Below, one piece after another: positions 9,204 through 16,434 of a DNA stretch of 64,000 nucleotides (position 1 is the first letter of the stretch; the number at the start of each line of letters is the position of its first letter). Made by a program: the position numbers and the translations under genes. This DNA comes from CAZJRQ01 sp964548535 (GTDB lineage: Bacteria; Bacillota; Clostridia; Oscillospirales; Ruminococcaceae): NCBI GenBank assembly GCA_964548535.1, contig CAZJRQ010000009.1, positions 3,315 through 67,314 on the forward strand, given 5' to 3'. Under the pieces are notes generated by a model. That model worked only from the letters and a program-made list of their open reading frames with translations, was not told where the DNA came from and ran no database searches.

Positions 9204-10043
9204 CTACTTGAAATTCACAGTTACTTCGCCAACTCCACACTGAACATTAATCGGAATTTTGTCACCAGTGTTCTCACGCTTTGATGAGTCATTATATTTT
9301 GTTTTGAACTCACCCAAGCCTTTATCATAATCAACTTTGTAGTCTGAATAGTATCCGTCAATATCAATATAGCAAGTGCCAACACCGCATTCAACATCAA
9401 GACTTTTAGTTATTTTTCCTTGAAGTTTTAATTCACCAACACCATTTCTTGCAACGACCGAACCAAATGTGCAGTTCTTAAATCTATTCGAACCTACACC
9501 GCCATCTATATCCGTTTCACCTGAAAAAACGCAATTGTTAAATATTGTTTCACCTATACCAATACTAATATCAGAATCTACACATCTTACATCTGAAATA
9601 GTTATCTGTCCAATTCCGCCGTCAAATTCTAACTCTTCATATACCTTATCCGGAAGATAAATTTTAAATACTGTATTATAACTTTTAATATTTAAACCAA
9701 AATTAAAGTTGTTCTCATACCACTTGTACCATTTTCCATTTGAATAATCAATAGAGAAAGTGTCATCAGTGCACTCAATAGTATAGCGATTTTCTGGTAC
9801 ATTACTACCCTCAACCAAGATTTTATCACCATCATAAGACTCTACCGTAAACTTTGCTCTACCATTATCAATATGCAAATTTTCAATATTAGTTGCATCA
9901 AAACTTTCTTTAATATCAGTTGTTGGATAATATTTATTCCATCCGACAATACTCATTAAAACAATACCGACAATTAGCATAACTAATCCAAATAAAAATA
10001 TAATCAAAATTGCAGGAAACAATTTACTTTTCTTCTTTTCCAT
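9204..10043 (-). CDS. DUF4097-like beta-solenoid membrane protein
   Basis: A 279-residue protein with an N-terminal membrane helix (about residues 9-31) and an extracytoplasmic domain of short repeated beta-strand turns, visible as recurring G-G/V-G motifs (FDGGIGQITI, DGGVGSN, ECGVGTCY, QCGVGEVTV). This is the DUF4097/DUF2154-like fold found beside DUF1700 and PspC genes. The role is probably in sensing or buffering envelope state. That is an inference from the constant gene neighbourhood, not from a known activity. The gene begins at the base adjacent to the end of the DUF1700 gene, implying translational coupling. Confidence 0.8.
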   Translation of the reverse strand: MEKKKSKLFPAILIIFLFGLVMLIVGIVLMSIVGWNKYYPTTDIKESFDATNIENLHIDNGRAKFTVESYDGDKILVEGSNVPENRYTIECTDDTFSIDYSNGKWYKWYENNFNFGLNIKSYNTVFKIYLPDKVYEELEFDGGIGQITISDVRCVDSDISIGIGETIFNNCVFSGETDIDGGVGSNRFKNCTFGSVVARNGVGELKLQGKITKSLDVECGVGTCYIDIDGYYSDYKVDYDKGLGEFKTKYNDSSKRENTGDKIPINVQCGVGEVTVNFK

Positions 10044-10754
10044 TTAAACTGCCCCCTTTTTAAAAAATAGATTGTGCATTTTACCAGAAATCCAGTTGCA
10101 AAATGAAACCAAACCTCTCCAAGCCCATCTAACTACCGGTGCTGAAATAAGCAGACATAACGCCATTATCATAAAGCCGACTCCAGCAGTAATCAAGCCA
10201 ATTGGCGGTGCAATAAAAATGGTCACAATTCCCACAACTGCTAAAACAATTCCACTGACTGCAAGTGCAAATCCAAGAGCAATGATAGTAACAAAAAATG
10301 CAAACAGCAATGAAAATACAACAGCAACAATTGGGAACCAAACTGGGAACAAAAGTATAAACAAAAGTATTTTTGCGCCTGCTGACATTCCGGACGACTT
10401 GTTTTGATAAACGTTATTATCAGCATTTTGATTACCATTATTATATCCCTGATTCTGATTTTGACTTTGATTAAAATTATTGGCGTTATAATTTGCATTT
10501 GTATTTCTGTTATCATTTCTATTAGCGTCACCAACAAAATATTCAGCATTTCCATCAGGAGAAATATTATTCTCAACATAAATCTGCCTTACAATGTCGT
10601 CAATATTACCAAGATTTCTTGCAGTTTCTTCCTCACGGTCCTCACCAGCATCAAGAAAGATTTCATTATAATAATCTATTACATTTTGAAGTTCATCAGC
10701 AGGCAATCTGTTAAGCTTATTCCTTAACTGCCCAATAAATTCTTGTCTTCTCAT
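10044..10754 (-). CDS. DUF1700 family membrane protein
   Basis: A 236-residue protein. The N-terminal ~65 residues are the soluble DUF1700 helical domain (LRNKLNRLPADELQNVIDYY, then EDREEE and LGNIDDIVRQIY). An Asn/Gln-rich linker (about 70-120) leads to several hydrophobic helices. In this family the soluble part is thought to work with PadR-type regulators. Its ATG overlaps the padR stop (ATGA), so the two are translated together. Confidence 0.88.
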   Translation of the reverse strand: MRRQEFIGQLRNKLNRLPADELQNVIDYYNEIFLDAGEDREEETARNLGNIDDIVRQIYVENNISPDGNAEYFVGDANRNDNRNTNANYNANNFNQSQNQNQGYNNGNQNADNNVYQNKSSGMSAGAKILLFILLFPVWFPIVAVVFSLLFAFFVTIIALGFALAVSGIVLAVVGIVTIFIAPPIGLITAGVGFMIMALCLLISAPVVRWAWRGLVSFCNWISGKMHNLFFKKGAV

Positions 10755-11068
10755 TTCTCCACCTCTTCTAACAAAATGCTATCAACCTTACACTTGTGCT
10801 CCTTCCAAAGAGCTCTATATCTAACTAGTTCCTCTTCGCCTTTACCCGTTACATGATAATATCGCCTATTCCTACCCATATATTCTCTATCGTAAGTTTC
10901 AAGCAATTCATTCTTTTGCAGTCGGCGTAACACCGGATACAGCGTCGACTCTGAAACATCAACCGCACTTCTTATATATTGCGTAATTTCATATCCGTAA
11001 GTATCTTCGTTATCCACTACCGAAAGCACCATTGCATCTAAAAGACCAGCACTAATTGGAAAACTCAT
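10751..11068 (-). CDS. PadR-family transcriptional regulator
   Basis: A 105-residue winged-helix regulator: LDAMVLSVVDNEDTYGYEIT, STLYPVLRRLQKNELL and the wing RRYYHVTGKGEEEL are all typical PadR features. Such proteins repress nearby transporter or envelope genes and respond to ligands or stress. AGGAGTG precedes the ATG. It heads a four-gene operon with DUF1700, DUF4097 and PspC genes, and a perfect palindrome over its own -10 box points to autorepression. Confidence 0.92.
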   Translation of the reverse strand: MSFPISAGLLDAMVLSVVDNEDTYGYEITQYIRSAVDVSESTLYPVLRRLQKNELLETYDREYMGRNRRYYHVTGKGEEELVRYRALWKEHKCKVDSILLEEVEK

Positions 11069-11089
11069 ATCTGCACTCCTTTCTTCACA

Positions 11090-11144
11090 ACAAATAATAT
11101 TGTTTCTGTAAGTATATTATACGTCGTATAATATTATTTGTCAA
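11090..11144 (-). promoter_or_regulatory. padR promoter with overlapping operator palindromes
   Basis: On the minus strand TTGACA (11139-11144), a 17-bp spacer and TATAAT (11116-11121) form a consensus promoter. A 21-bp perfect palindrome (10-bp arms ATATTATACG/CGTATAATAT, centre 11124) covers the -10 box. A second pair of 12-bp arms, ACAAATAATATT (11090-11101) and AATATTATTTGT (11130-11141), brackets it. Confidence 0.75.
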
Positions 11145-11347
11145 TAAGTAGCTGTAACTTTAACATTTTGTTCACATACATGAATAAACTTATACAGAAA
11201 ACATCTTAGATATAAAAACCACACTTTAGTATCTAACATAAGTATAGCTCAGCAATTATTAAATAGTCATTAAATCTATTTATATTTTACAAATGCAAAT
11301 ATAGTCCAACACATGTATATATTATTTTCCAAGAAATAATTTCACAA

Positions 11348-11383
11348 AAAAACTCCTAGATATCTATATCTAAGAGTTTTCTT
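11348..11383 (-). terminator. Terminator of the acetyltransferase gene
   Basis: On the minus strand AAAACTCTTAGATAT pairs with ATATCTAGGAGTTTT and is followed by a T run, just after the stop at 11392. The interval 11145-11347 shows no gene. Confidence 0.75.
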
Positions 11384-11391
11384 ATACAATA

Positions 11392-11916
11392 TTATTTTAA
11401 AGCTATCCAATACTTTTCAAAATTTTCTTTATACAAGCGATTGTAACTTGAATCTTCTAAAACTCCACTATTAGATAATATAACACGCCTGCTGCCCTCA
11501 TTGCTTTGAACACAGCAGACCATAACCTTGTCAAGTCCTAACTCTTCAGCTTTTTCAAGACACAGAGAAAGCATTTGTTTTGCATAACCCTGTCGCCTTT
11601 CGCAAGGTCGAACACAGTAGCCAATATGCCCTCCAAAATCCCGCAAAAAAGCAGTGAGATATCGTCTTAGCTGAATAAGTCCAACAATCTTGTTGTCACT
11701 TTCACGAACACACAGATACTGGTCTGCCTCCGCATAACCATCTGGACAAGTTTGAGCCGACTCACACTGTTTGCAATATTCAATCCATTTTATCATATCA
11801 TCAAAAGCCTGCAAATCACTTGAACCATCCATATCATCACCACAGTCAAGAAACTCCTGCCTAAATTTCAGCAAATCATTCTCGTAACTTTTATCTGGGC
11901 TAACTAATTTAATCAA
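11392..11916 (-). CDS. GNAT-family N-acetyltransferase
   Basis: A 174-residue acetyltransferase. The acetyl-CoA binding region is visible as IGYCVRPCERRQGYAKQML, where the R/Q-x-x-G-x-A/G loop is conserved, preceded by the beta strands QYLCVRESDNKIVGLIQLR. The substrate is unknown. The likely start is a TTG at 11916 (MIKLVSPDKS) just after a run of eight G that acts as the ribosome site. The upstream in-frame GTG at 11940 would place that G run inside the gene. The homopolymer at the initiation region is prone to length change. Confidence 0.85.
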   Translation of the reverse strand: MIKLVSPDKSYENDLLKFRQEFLDCGDDMDGSSDLQAFDDMIKWIEYCKQCESAQTCPDGYAEADQYLCVRESDNKIVGLIQLRRYLTAFLRDFGGHIGYCVRPCERRQGYAKQMLSLCLEKAEELGLDKVMVCCVQSNEGSRRVILSNSGVLEDSSYNRLYKENFEKYWIALK

Positions 11917-11959
11917 TATTCCCCCCCCATAAGTCCACACAATAATTTTTCATTAAATA

Positions 11960-12310
11960 CTATTTCTTTAACTTATCCCACTCAGACTCTTTAAACCCAA
12001 CCAATACAGTATCATCGTCAACAGCAATCGGACGTTTTACAAGCATTCCGTCAGTCGCAAGCAGCTTAAACTGTTCATCTTCTGTCATTTCAGCAAGCTT
12101 GTCCTTTAGATTCATTGATTTATAAAGCATACCGCTTGTGTTAAAAAATCTCTTTAATGGCAATCCACTCTTTTTATGCCATTGTGAAAGCTCCTCAAAA
12201 GTTGGATTTTCAATCTTAATATCGCGAAGATCATAAGAAATTTCATTTTCATCAAGCCACTTTCTAGCCTTTTTACAAGTTGTACATTTTGGATAACAAA
12301 CAAATAGCAT
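11960..12310 (-). CDS. ArsC/Spx-family thioredoxin-fold protein
   Basis: A 116-residue protein with the N-terminal redox motif CYPKCTTCKKA and the family sequence LPLKRFFNTSG. Its C-terminal part, DGMLVKRPIAV, carries the conserved R-P of ArsC/Spx/YffB proteins. It has a C-x-x-C pair (CTTC) as in Spx, but the overall form is that of the ArsC-like YffB/Spx group without known arsenate specificity. It could be a redox regulator binding RNA polymerase or a reductase. The ATG at 12310 has GGAGGA upstream. It lies between the acetyltransferase and cbiK, all on the minus strand. Confidence 0.8.
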   Translation of the reverse strand: MLFVCYPKCTTCKKARKWLDENEISYDLRDIKIENPTFEELSQWHKKSGLPLKRFFNTSGMLYKSMNLKDKLAEMTEDEQFKLLATDGMLVKRPIAVDDDTVLVGFKESEWDKLKK

Positions 12311-12394
12311 AGTAAATTCCTCCAATATTTTAAATTATGCTTTAAGTATACTATGCAAAACCTGACTTGTCAATCAATTTTTAAAGTATTCATG

Positions 12395-13183
12395 TCAAAT
12401 TCCCCTGTCTATTGCATTTTGAACATTTCTCATAAAAATCTGCTGAATTTGTGTATACTCACCCAGCCCACGCATTATAGGCTCAACCTTCAAGCCTTCG
12501 TTTTTAAGAATCACTTTCCAACTATCCTCATCATCTCCAGCCATAACATTTACCGCATGGTCACCGGCACTAATCATAAGCGGATGCAAAACTGCCTTTT
12601 TGTATCCATTATTTTTTATTTTAGGAAGTATGTTAAAAATACTAGGCTGTGCCTCAAAAGTCGCCACAAAATAATTTGAACACCTACTATTTAGTTGTTC
12701 ATTGAGCTGTGAATACATACTGTTTTGCGAGTGGTCAACACCATGTCCCATAAAAATTATCGCCGTACCATCATTATCGTAATACTCAGTAATCTTAGTC
12801 AAAGCTGTAATAATCTTCTCTAAATCACGATTAGAACTCAGCAATACATCACCAATAATAAGCTTAGTAAAGCATTTGTTAAATTCACTTGCGACAGAAA
12901 TCATATTATCAAATTCTTTACCTTTTATAATATAAGTGGGCTGAATAATTACCTCATCGAATTTTTCATCATTCAACTTTTGCAAAGCCTGCTGTAAATT
13001 GTCCACCATAATGTTATCACGCTCTCTTAATTTACGGATAATAAACTCACTAGTAAAAGCCCTGCGAACCTCATAATCTGCAAAATTATCAGAAATAATC
13101 ATCTCTATTCGATCTAAAGTTTTCGCTCTTGTTTCGTTAAAACTTGTGCCAAAACTAACTACCAAAATCGCTTTTTTTATCAT
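12395..13183 (-). CDS. cbiK: Sirohydrochlorin cobaltochelatase
   Basis: A 262-residue class II chelatase inserting Co(II) into sirohydrochlorin, an early step of anaerobic cobalamin synthesis. The N-terminus has VVSFGTSFNETRAKT. The catalytic His residues lie in IIFMGHGVDHSQNSMY and VLHPLMISAGDHAVNVMAG, and the C-terminal RGLGEY segment is also conserved. No signal peptide is present, so it acts in the cytoplasm. No other cobalamin gene is adjacent, which suggests dispersed pathway genes. Iron chelation for siroheme is a possible alternative activity. Confidence 0.9.
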   Translation of the reverse strand: MIKKAILVVSFGTSFNETRAKTLDRIEMIISDNFADYEVRRAFTSEFIIRKLRERDNIMVDNLQQALQKLNDEKFDEVIIQPTYIIKGKEFDNMISVASEFNKCFTKLIIGDVLLSSNRDLEKIITALTKITEYYDNDGTAIIFMGHGVDHSQNSMYSQLNEQLNSRCSNYFVATFEAQPSIFNILPKIKNNGYKKAVLHPLMISAGDHAVNVMAGDDEDSWKVILKNEGLKVEPIMRGLGEYTQIQQIFMRNVQNAIDRGI

Positions 13184-13258
13184 GTAAAAATCTCTCCTAT
13201 TATAATAACAATACTAAAATACTATAACATTTAAAATGCGATATGTCAATTTGACATA

Positions 13259-13291
13259 AAAAACAGCCGAACTTTTTTGTCCGACTGTACA
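13259..13291 (-). terminator. Terminator of the YtrA/ABC operon
   Basis: On the minus strand ACAGTCGGAC and GTTCGGCTGT (two G-U pairs) enclose a six-A loop and run into a T tract, just after the permease stop. Confidence 0.75.
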
Positions 13292-13304
13292 AATAAAAAA
13301 TATA

Positions 13305-13928
13305 TTAATCCTTTTTCGTATTATAGAATCTCTTAGATAACATAATTGAAAGTATATTCAAAACAACAGCTATAGCAAATAGAACTGCAACTGCTCCACG
13401 TGGATTATTTGAATAGAACATAACTACTTTTCCTACTATTTTCAAATTAGATTCTGCTGCAAAACCAATAATCATACCAAAAACTGCAAATACACACATT
13501 ACAGCAATCATACCTTTTTGCATTCCAAATTTGAACATTATTGGACATATTAACGCAATAACAACAGCTCCTAAACACATAGATATTAAAGTTGCATTAA
13601 CCTGCATTGCGCTGAAATTATTCCCTTTAACGCTATCACTAATCGCCATAACACCTGTTGAGATTATCGTGAAAAACAACAATCCAACATATCCAATAAT
13701 ATATTTACTTACGACTATCGAGTTGGTTGAATAGGGCATCATTTTAACAAGCTGATTCCATTTTGACTGCTCATCAGCCGTAAAAGTTGACATTGAAACT
13801 ACCGCAGCATACATAACTGACAAAGATGAAAATCCGTTTCCCATCAACGTAAAACCTATTACAACAATTCCTAAAATTACAAATGACGGTTTTAGCAGAC
13901 TGAAATCCTTAATAAGTAAACCTTTCAT
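13305..13928 (-). CDS. ABC-2 type permease
   Basis: A 207-residue integral membrane protein with about six hydrophobic helices and the start MKGLLIKDFSLLKP typical of ABC-2 permeases in YtrA-type operons. Its gene overlaps the end of the ATPase gene, so the two probably form one exporter. In Bacillus-type relatives the operon responds to cell-wall antibiotics. The substrate here is unknown. Confidence 0.82.
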   Translation of the reverse strand: MKGLLIKDFSLLKPSFVILGIVVIGFTLMGNGFSSLSVMYAAVVSMSTFTADEQSKWNQLVKMMPYSTNSIVVSKYIIGYVGLLFFTIISTGVMAISDSVKGNNFSAMQVNATLISMCLGAVVIALICPIMFKFGMQKGMIAVMCVFAVFGMIIGFAAESNLKIVGKVVMFYSNNPRGAVAVLFAIAVVLNILSIMLSKRFYNTKKD

Positions 13929-14776
13929 TACTTTTCCCCTCCTTTTGCCATAAACAAGATTATATCCTCAAGGTTTATATGTTCAGTTGTAAATGCACTT
14001 GATATCATTGATTTTTTCACCAATACCTCAATACCAAATTTTCCGCGCTTAATACCTTTAACAGCCTCTCCAGGAACATCCTGAAAATCTTTTTCAGACA
14101 TTTTTAAAATCGCATATTCGTCAATCAAAGCATCTTTTTCTTCAAAGAACACAAGCTTGCCCTCATGAATAAATGCAATGTAATCACAAATCTTCTCAAG
14201 GTCGCTTACGATATGTGATGACATCAAAATCGAATGTGTTTCATCTCTTGTAAACTCGTTGAAAATATCCAAGATTTCTTCACGCACCATAGGGTCAAGT
14301 CCACCTGTCGCCTCGTCCAAAATCAAAAGCTTCGGATAATGTGAAAGTGCCACCGCAATAGCAAATTTCATCTTCATACCACGAGAGAATGACTTAAACT
14401 TTTTCTTTTCATCAAGCTTGAATTTCTCTAAATAGTCAAAATAAACTTTCTCATCCCAGTTATCATAAGTTGCAGTCATCATCTTATTAACAACCGCTGG
14501 AGTAATTGCATCAGGAAAATATGCCACATCAAGCACAACGCCAATGTCATTTTTAACTTTGTCAAATTCCTTGCTTGTATTATCCACTCCCAGCACTTTA
14601 ATTTCGCCGCTGTCACGATTAATTGCATTCATAATTAAATTTATAGTCGTACTTTTGCCCGAACCATTCTCACCAACCAAGCCTACAATGCTACCAGTTG
14701 GCACATTCAGATTTATATTTTCTAGTGAAAAAGTTTTGTATGATTTATTCAAATTGCTGATTTCTATCGCGTTCAT
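13928..14776 (-). CDS. ABC transporter ATP-binding protein
   Basis: A 282-residue ATPase subunit: Walker A GENGSGKST, signature FSRGMKMKFAIAVAL, Walker B LLILDEATGGLDP, and switch His in SSHIV. The Ser-Arg-Gly-Met version of the signature is typical of ABC-2 drug/peptide exporters. The ATG is preceded by GAGGAGG and overlaps the GntR stop. It pairs with the permease downstream. Confidence 0.92.
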   Translation of the reverse strand: MNAIEISNLNKSYKTFSLENINLNVPTGSIVGLVGENGSGKSTTINLIMNAINRDSGEIKVLGVDNTSKEFDKVKNDIGVVLDVAYFPDAITPAVVNKMMTATYDNWDEKVYFDYLEKFKLDEKKKFKSFSRGMKMKFAIAVALSHYPKLLILDEATGGLDPMVREEILDIFNEFTRDETHSILMSSHIVSDLEKICDYIAFIHEGKLVFFEEKDALIDEYAILKMSEKDFQDVPGEAVKGIKRGKFGIEVLVKKSMISSAFTTEHINLEDIILFMAKGGEK

Positions 14777-15153
14777 TGCTGTTCCTCCTCAAAATTCAAC
14801 TTAAACATTTCAATTATTTCTTCTTTTGTAATATTACTAGACGGCACAAGTTCTGCAATTTTTCGCATGTAACTTTCAATCTGTCTTAAATTATTCTCTC
14901 TAAGTATTTCTAAATTTTGTTCTGCCACATAACAGCCCTTTGATGCAACTGTATATATATATCCATCTTTCTCCAACTCATCGTACGCTCGCTTTGTAGT
15001 TATGACGCTAATACGCAAATCTTTTGCAAGCGACCGTATTGACGGCAGCATTTCGCCCTCTTTAAGCTTGCCAGATATAATTAAATTCTTTATCTGTATA
15101 TATATCTGCTCATAAATCGGCTGATTTGCTGCATTACTTATTATAATATCCAA
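14773..15153 (-). CDS. GntR-family regulator, YtrA subfamily
   Basis: A 126-residue regulator with only the winged helix (QPIYEQIYIQIKNLIISGKL, LPSIRSLAKDLRISVITTKRAYDELEKDG) and a short C-terminal dimerisation helix pair, the YtrA architecture. It heads the ABC operon and overlaps the ATPase gene by four bases. A 10-bp inverted repeat next to its -10 box is the expected operator, so autorepression relieved by an envelope signal is likely. Confidence 0.9.
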   Translation of the reverse strand: MDIIISNAANQPIYEQIYIQIKNLIISGKLKEGEMLPSIRSLAKDLRISVITTKRAYDELEKDGYIYTVASKGCYVAEQNLEILRENNLRQIESYMRKIAELVPSSNITKEEIIEMFKLNFEEEQQ

Positions 15154-15176
15154 GCTTTCATCTCCTAACTTGTTGA

Positions 15177-15228
15177 TACTGTATATTAACGATATATACA
15201 GTATATACTACATTTTTAATTTTGTCAA
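15177..15228 (-). promoter_or_regulatory. ytrA-type promoter and operator
   Basis: On the minus strand TTGACA (15223-15228), a 17-bp spacer and TATACT (15200-15205) form the promoter. The inverted repeat TACTGTATAT (15177-15186) / ATATACAGTA (15194-15203) overlaps the -10 box and the transcription start. Confidence 0.78.
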
Positions 15229-15265
15229 TAGCTTTCGCAAATTTTCTCAAAGTTTTTCAGCAAAA

Positions 15266-15306
15266 AAATACGCTTATCGAAATTAAGTTTCGATAAGCGT
15301 ATTTTT
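15266..15306 (-). terminator. Bidirectional terminator after the lipoprotein operon
   Basis: ATACGCTTATCGAAA and TTTCGATAAGCGTAT form a 15-bp stem with T runs on both strands, 28 bases after the stop at 15334. Confidence 0.85.
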
Positions 15307-15333
15307 TATATAATAGATGGAGAAATAAGCAAA

Positions 15334-16416
15334 TTAAGTAATATTAATAGTGAACTCCATTGAACCAATATATTCGCAAGAATCAAAATCAGCGAATCCA
15401 GTTTTAATTACAATAACATCTCCTGCTTCTACTTCATGGGAAATTGTAAAATCATCTGTATCTGTTGAAAATGCGTCACCTCTTAGATAAATAATAATTT
15501 CATCTGTAATATCTTTGCCATTAAGTGTTGCTGTAAGCGACTCTACATCATTTATAGATGTAATATTATATTCAGTATTATTTGTCAGCTCAAAGTCAAT
15601 ATCTGTTATACCATCAAAAGCATTTACTTTTGTTATATTTATGATAATTGAATCATCACTTAAACCATTGCTAGTTTGTGCTTGAGTTTTTGGCTTATCA
15701 TTTGAAGTTGAATTATCATCGTCTTCATCATAATCTTCCAAAACCATATCTAATAAGTTCCAAACTGTATTCACTGCATAGTATCCAGTATCTTCAGTTC
15801 CTGCAACAATTGGGAACAAAACTACCTGACCTGCATCATCTGTAACAGCAATTACATAATATTCTGCTGTTGTGCCTTCGCTAGTATAAAATTCAACATC
15901 ATCAGGGTTTGAATATTCATCGCCAAATACAGCTAGGTATGACTTCCCTTCAAAATCAAGTTCCGTTGCATAAACACCGCCGTCATAATCGTCAATCCAC
16001 CCAGCAGATACTTGATTATACATTGTGAATTTATAAATGCCACCTTCATTTTTGCCAAACTCAATTTCATCATCAATTGTGTCTGAATCTAAAAGTTTAA
16101 CACCATAACCGCAGGAAACTAGTGCTACTTCAAGGTCTACAGTGCTGTGAGTTAAATAATTAGTAACCGCATTGTAATCCTCAAAATAATCAAAGAAACT
16201 TAAATCATCACTACCTATATTAACATCTGTAATGTCATCATCTTCTTTTGAACTAACTTCAACTTTATTTTTATCATCTTCTTTTTTATCAGCTACGGTT
16301 ACTTTCTTTTCTGCTTTTGCCTTACTGCTGCTATCCTTATCATCCTTACCATCACAGCCAGCTAGGCAACCCGCTGCCATTGTTAATGCTAAAACCAAAC
16401 CTAATATCTTTTTCAT
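15334..16416 (-). CDS. Secreted lipoprotein of unknown function
   Basis: A 360-residue protein with a lipoprotein signal peptide (lipobox LAGC around residue 20) and a Lys/Asp/Ser-rich linker to about residue 70. Two globular stretches follow: one around residues 75-225 rich in Tyr/Asp, and one C-terminal beta-rich part (residues 255-360). No family is recognised. It follows the transglutaminase-like lipoprotein gene after 18 bases and is presumably controlled by the same ECF-type promoters. Confidence 0.7.
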   Translation of the reverse strand: MKKILGLVLALTMAAGCLAGCDGKDDKDSSSKAKAEKKVTVADKKEDDKNKVEVSSKEDDDITDVNIGSDDLSFFDYFEDYNAVTNYLTHSTVDLEVALVSCGYGVKLLDSDTIDDEIEFGKNEGGIYKFTMYNQVSAGWIDDYDGGVYATELDFEGKSYLAVFGDEYSNPDDVEFYTSEGTTAEYYVIAVTDDAGQVVLFPIVAGTEDTGYYAVNTVWNLLDMVLEDYDEDDDNSTSNDKPKTQAQTSNGLSDDSIIINITKVNAFDGITDIDFELTNNTEYNITSINDVESLTATLNGKDITDEIIIYLRGDAFSTDTDDFTISHEVEAGDVIVIKTGFADFDSCEYIGSMEFTINIT

Positions 16417-16434
16417 AATAATTCTCTCCCCTAA

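Noticed and set aside
12395..13183. Link between cbiK and the FecCD importer as a cobalamin locus
   Set aside because: They are about 20 kb apart with unrelated genes between, and no other cobalamin gene or cobalamin riboswitch core was seen near the importer.
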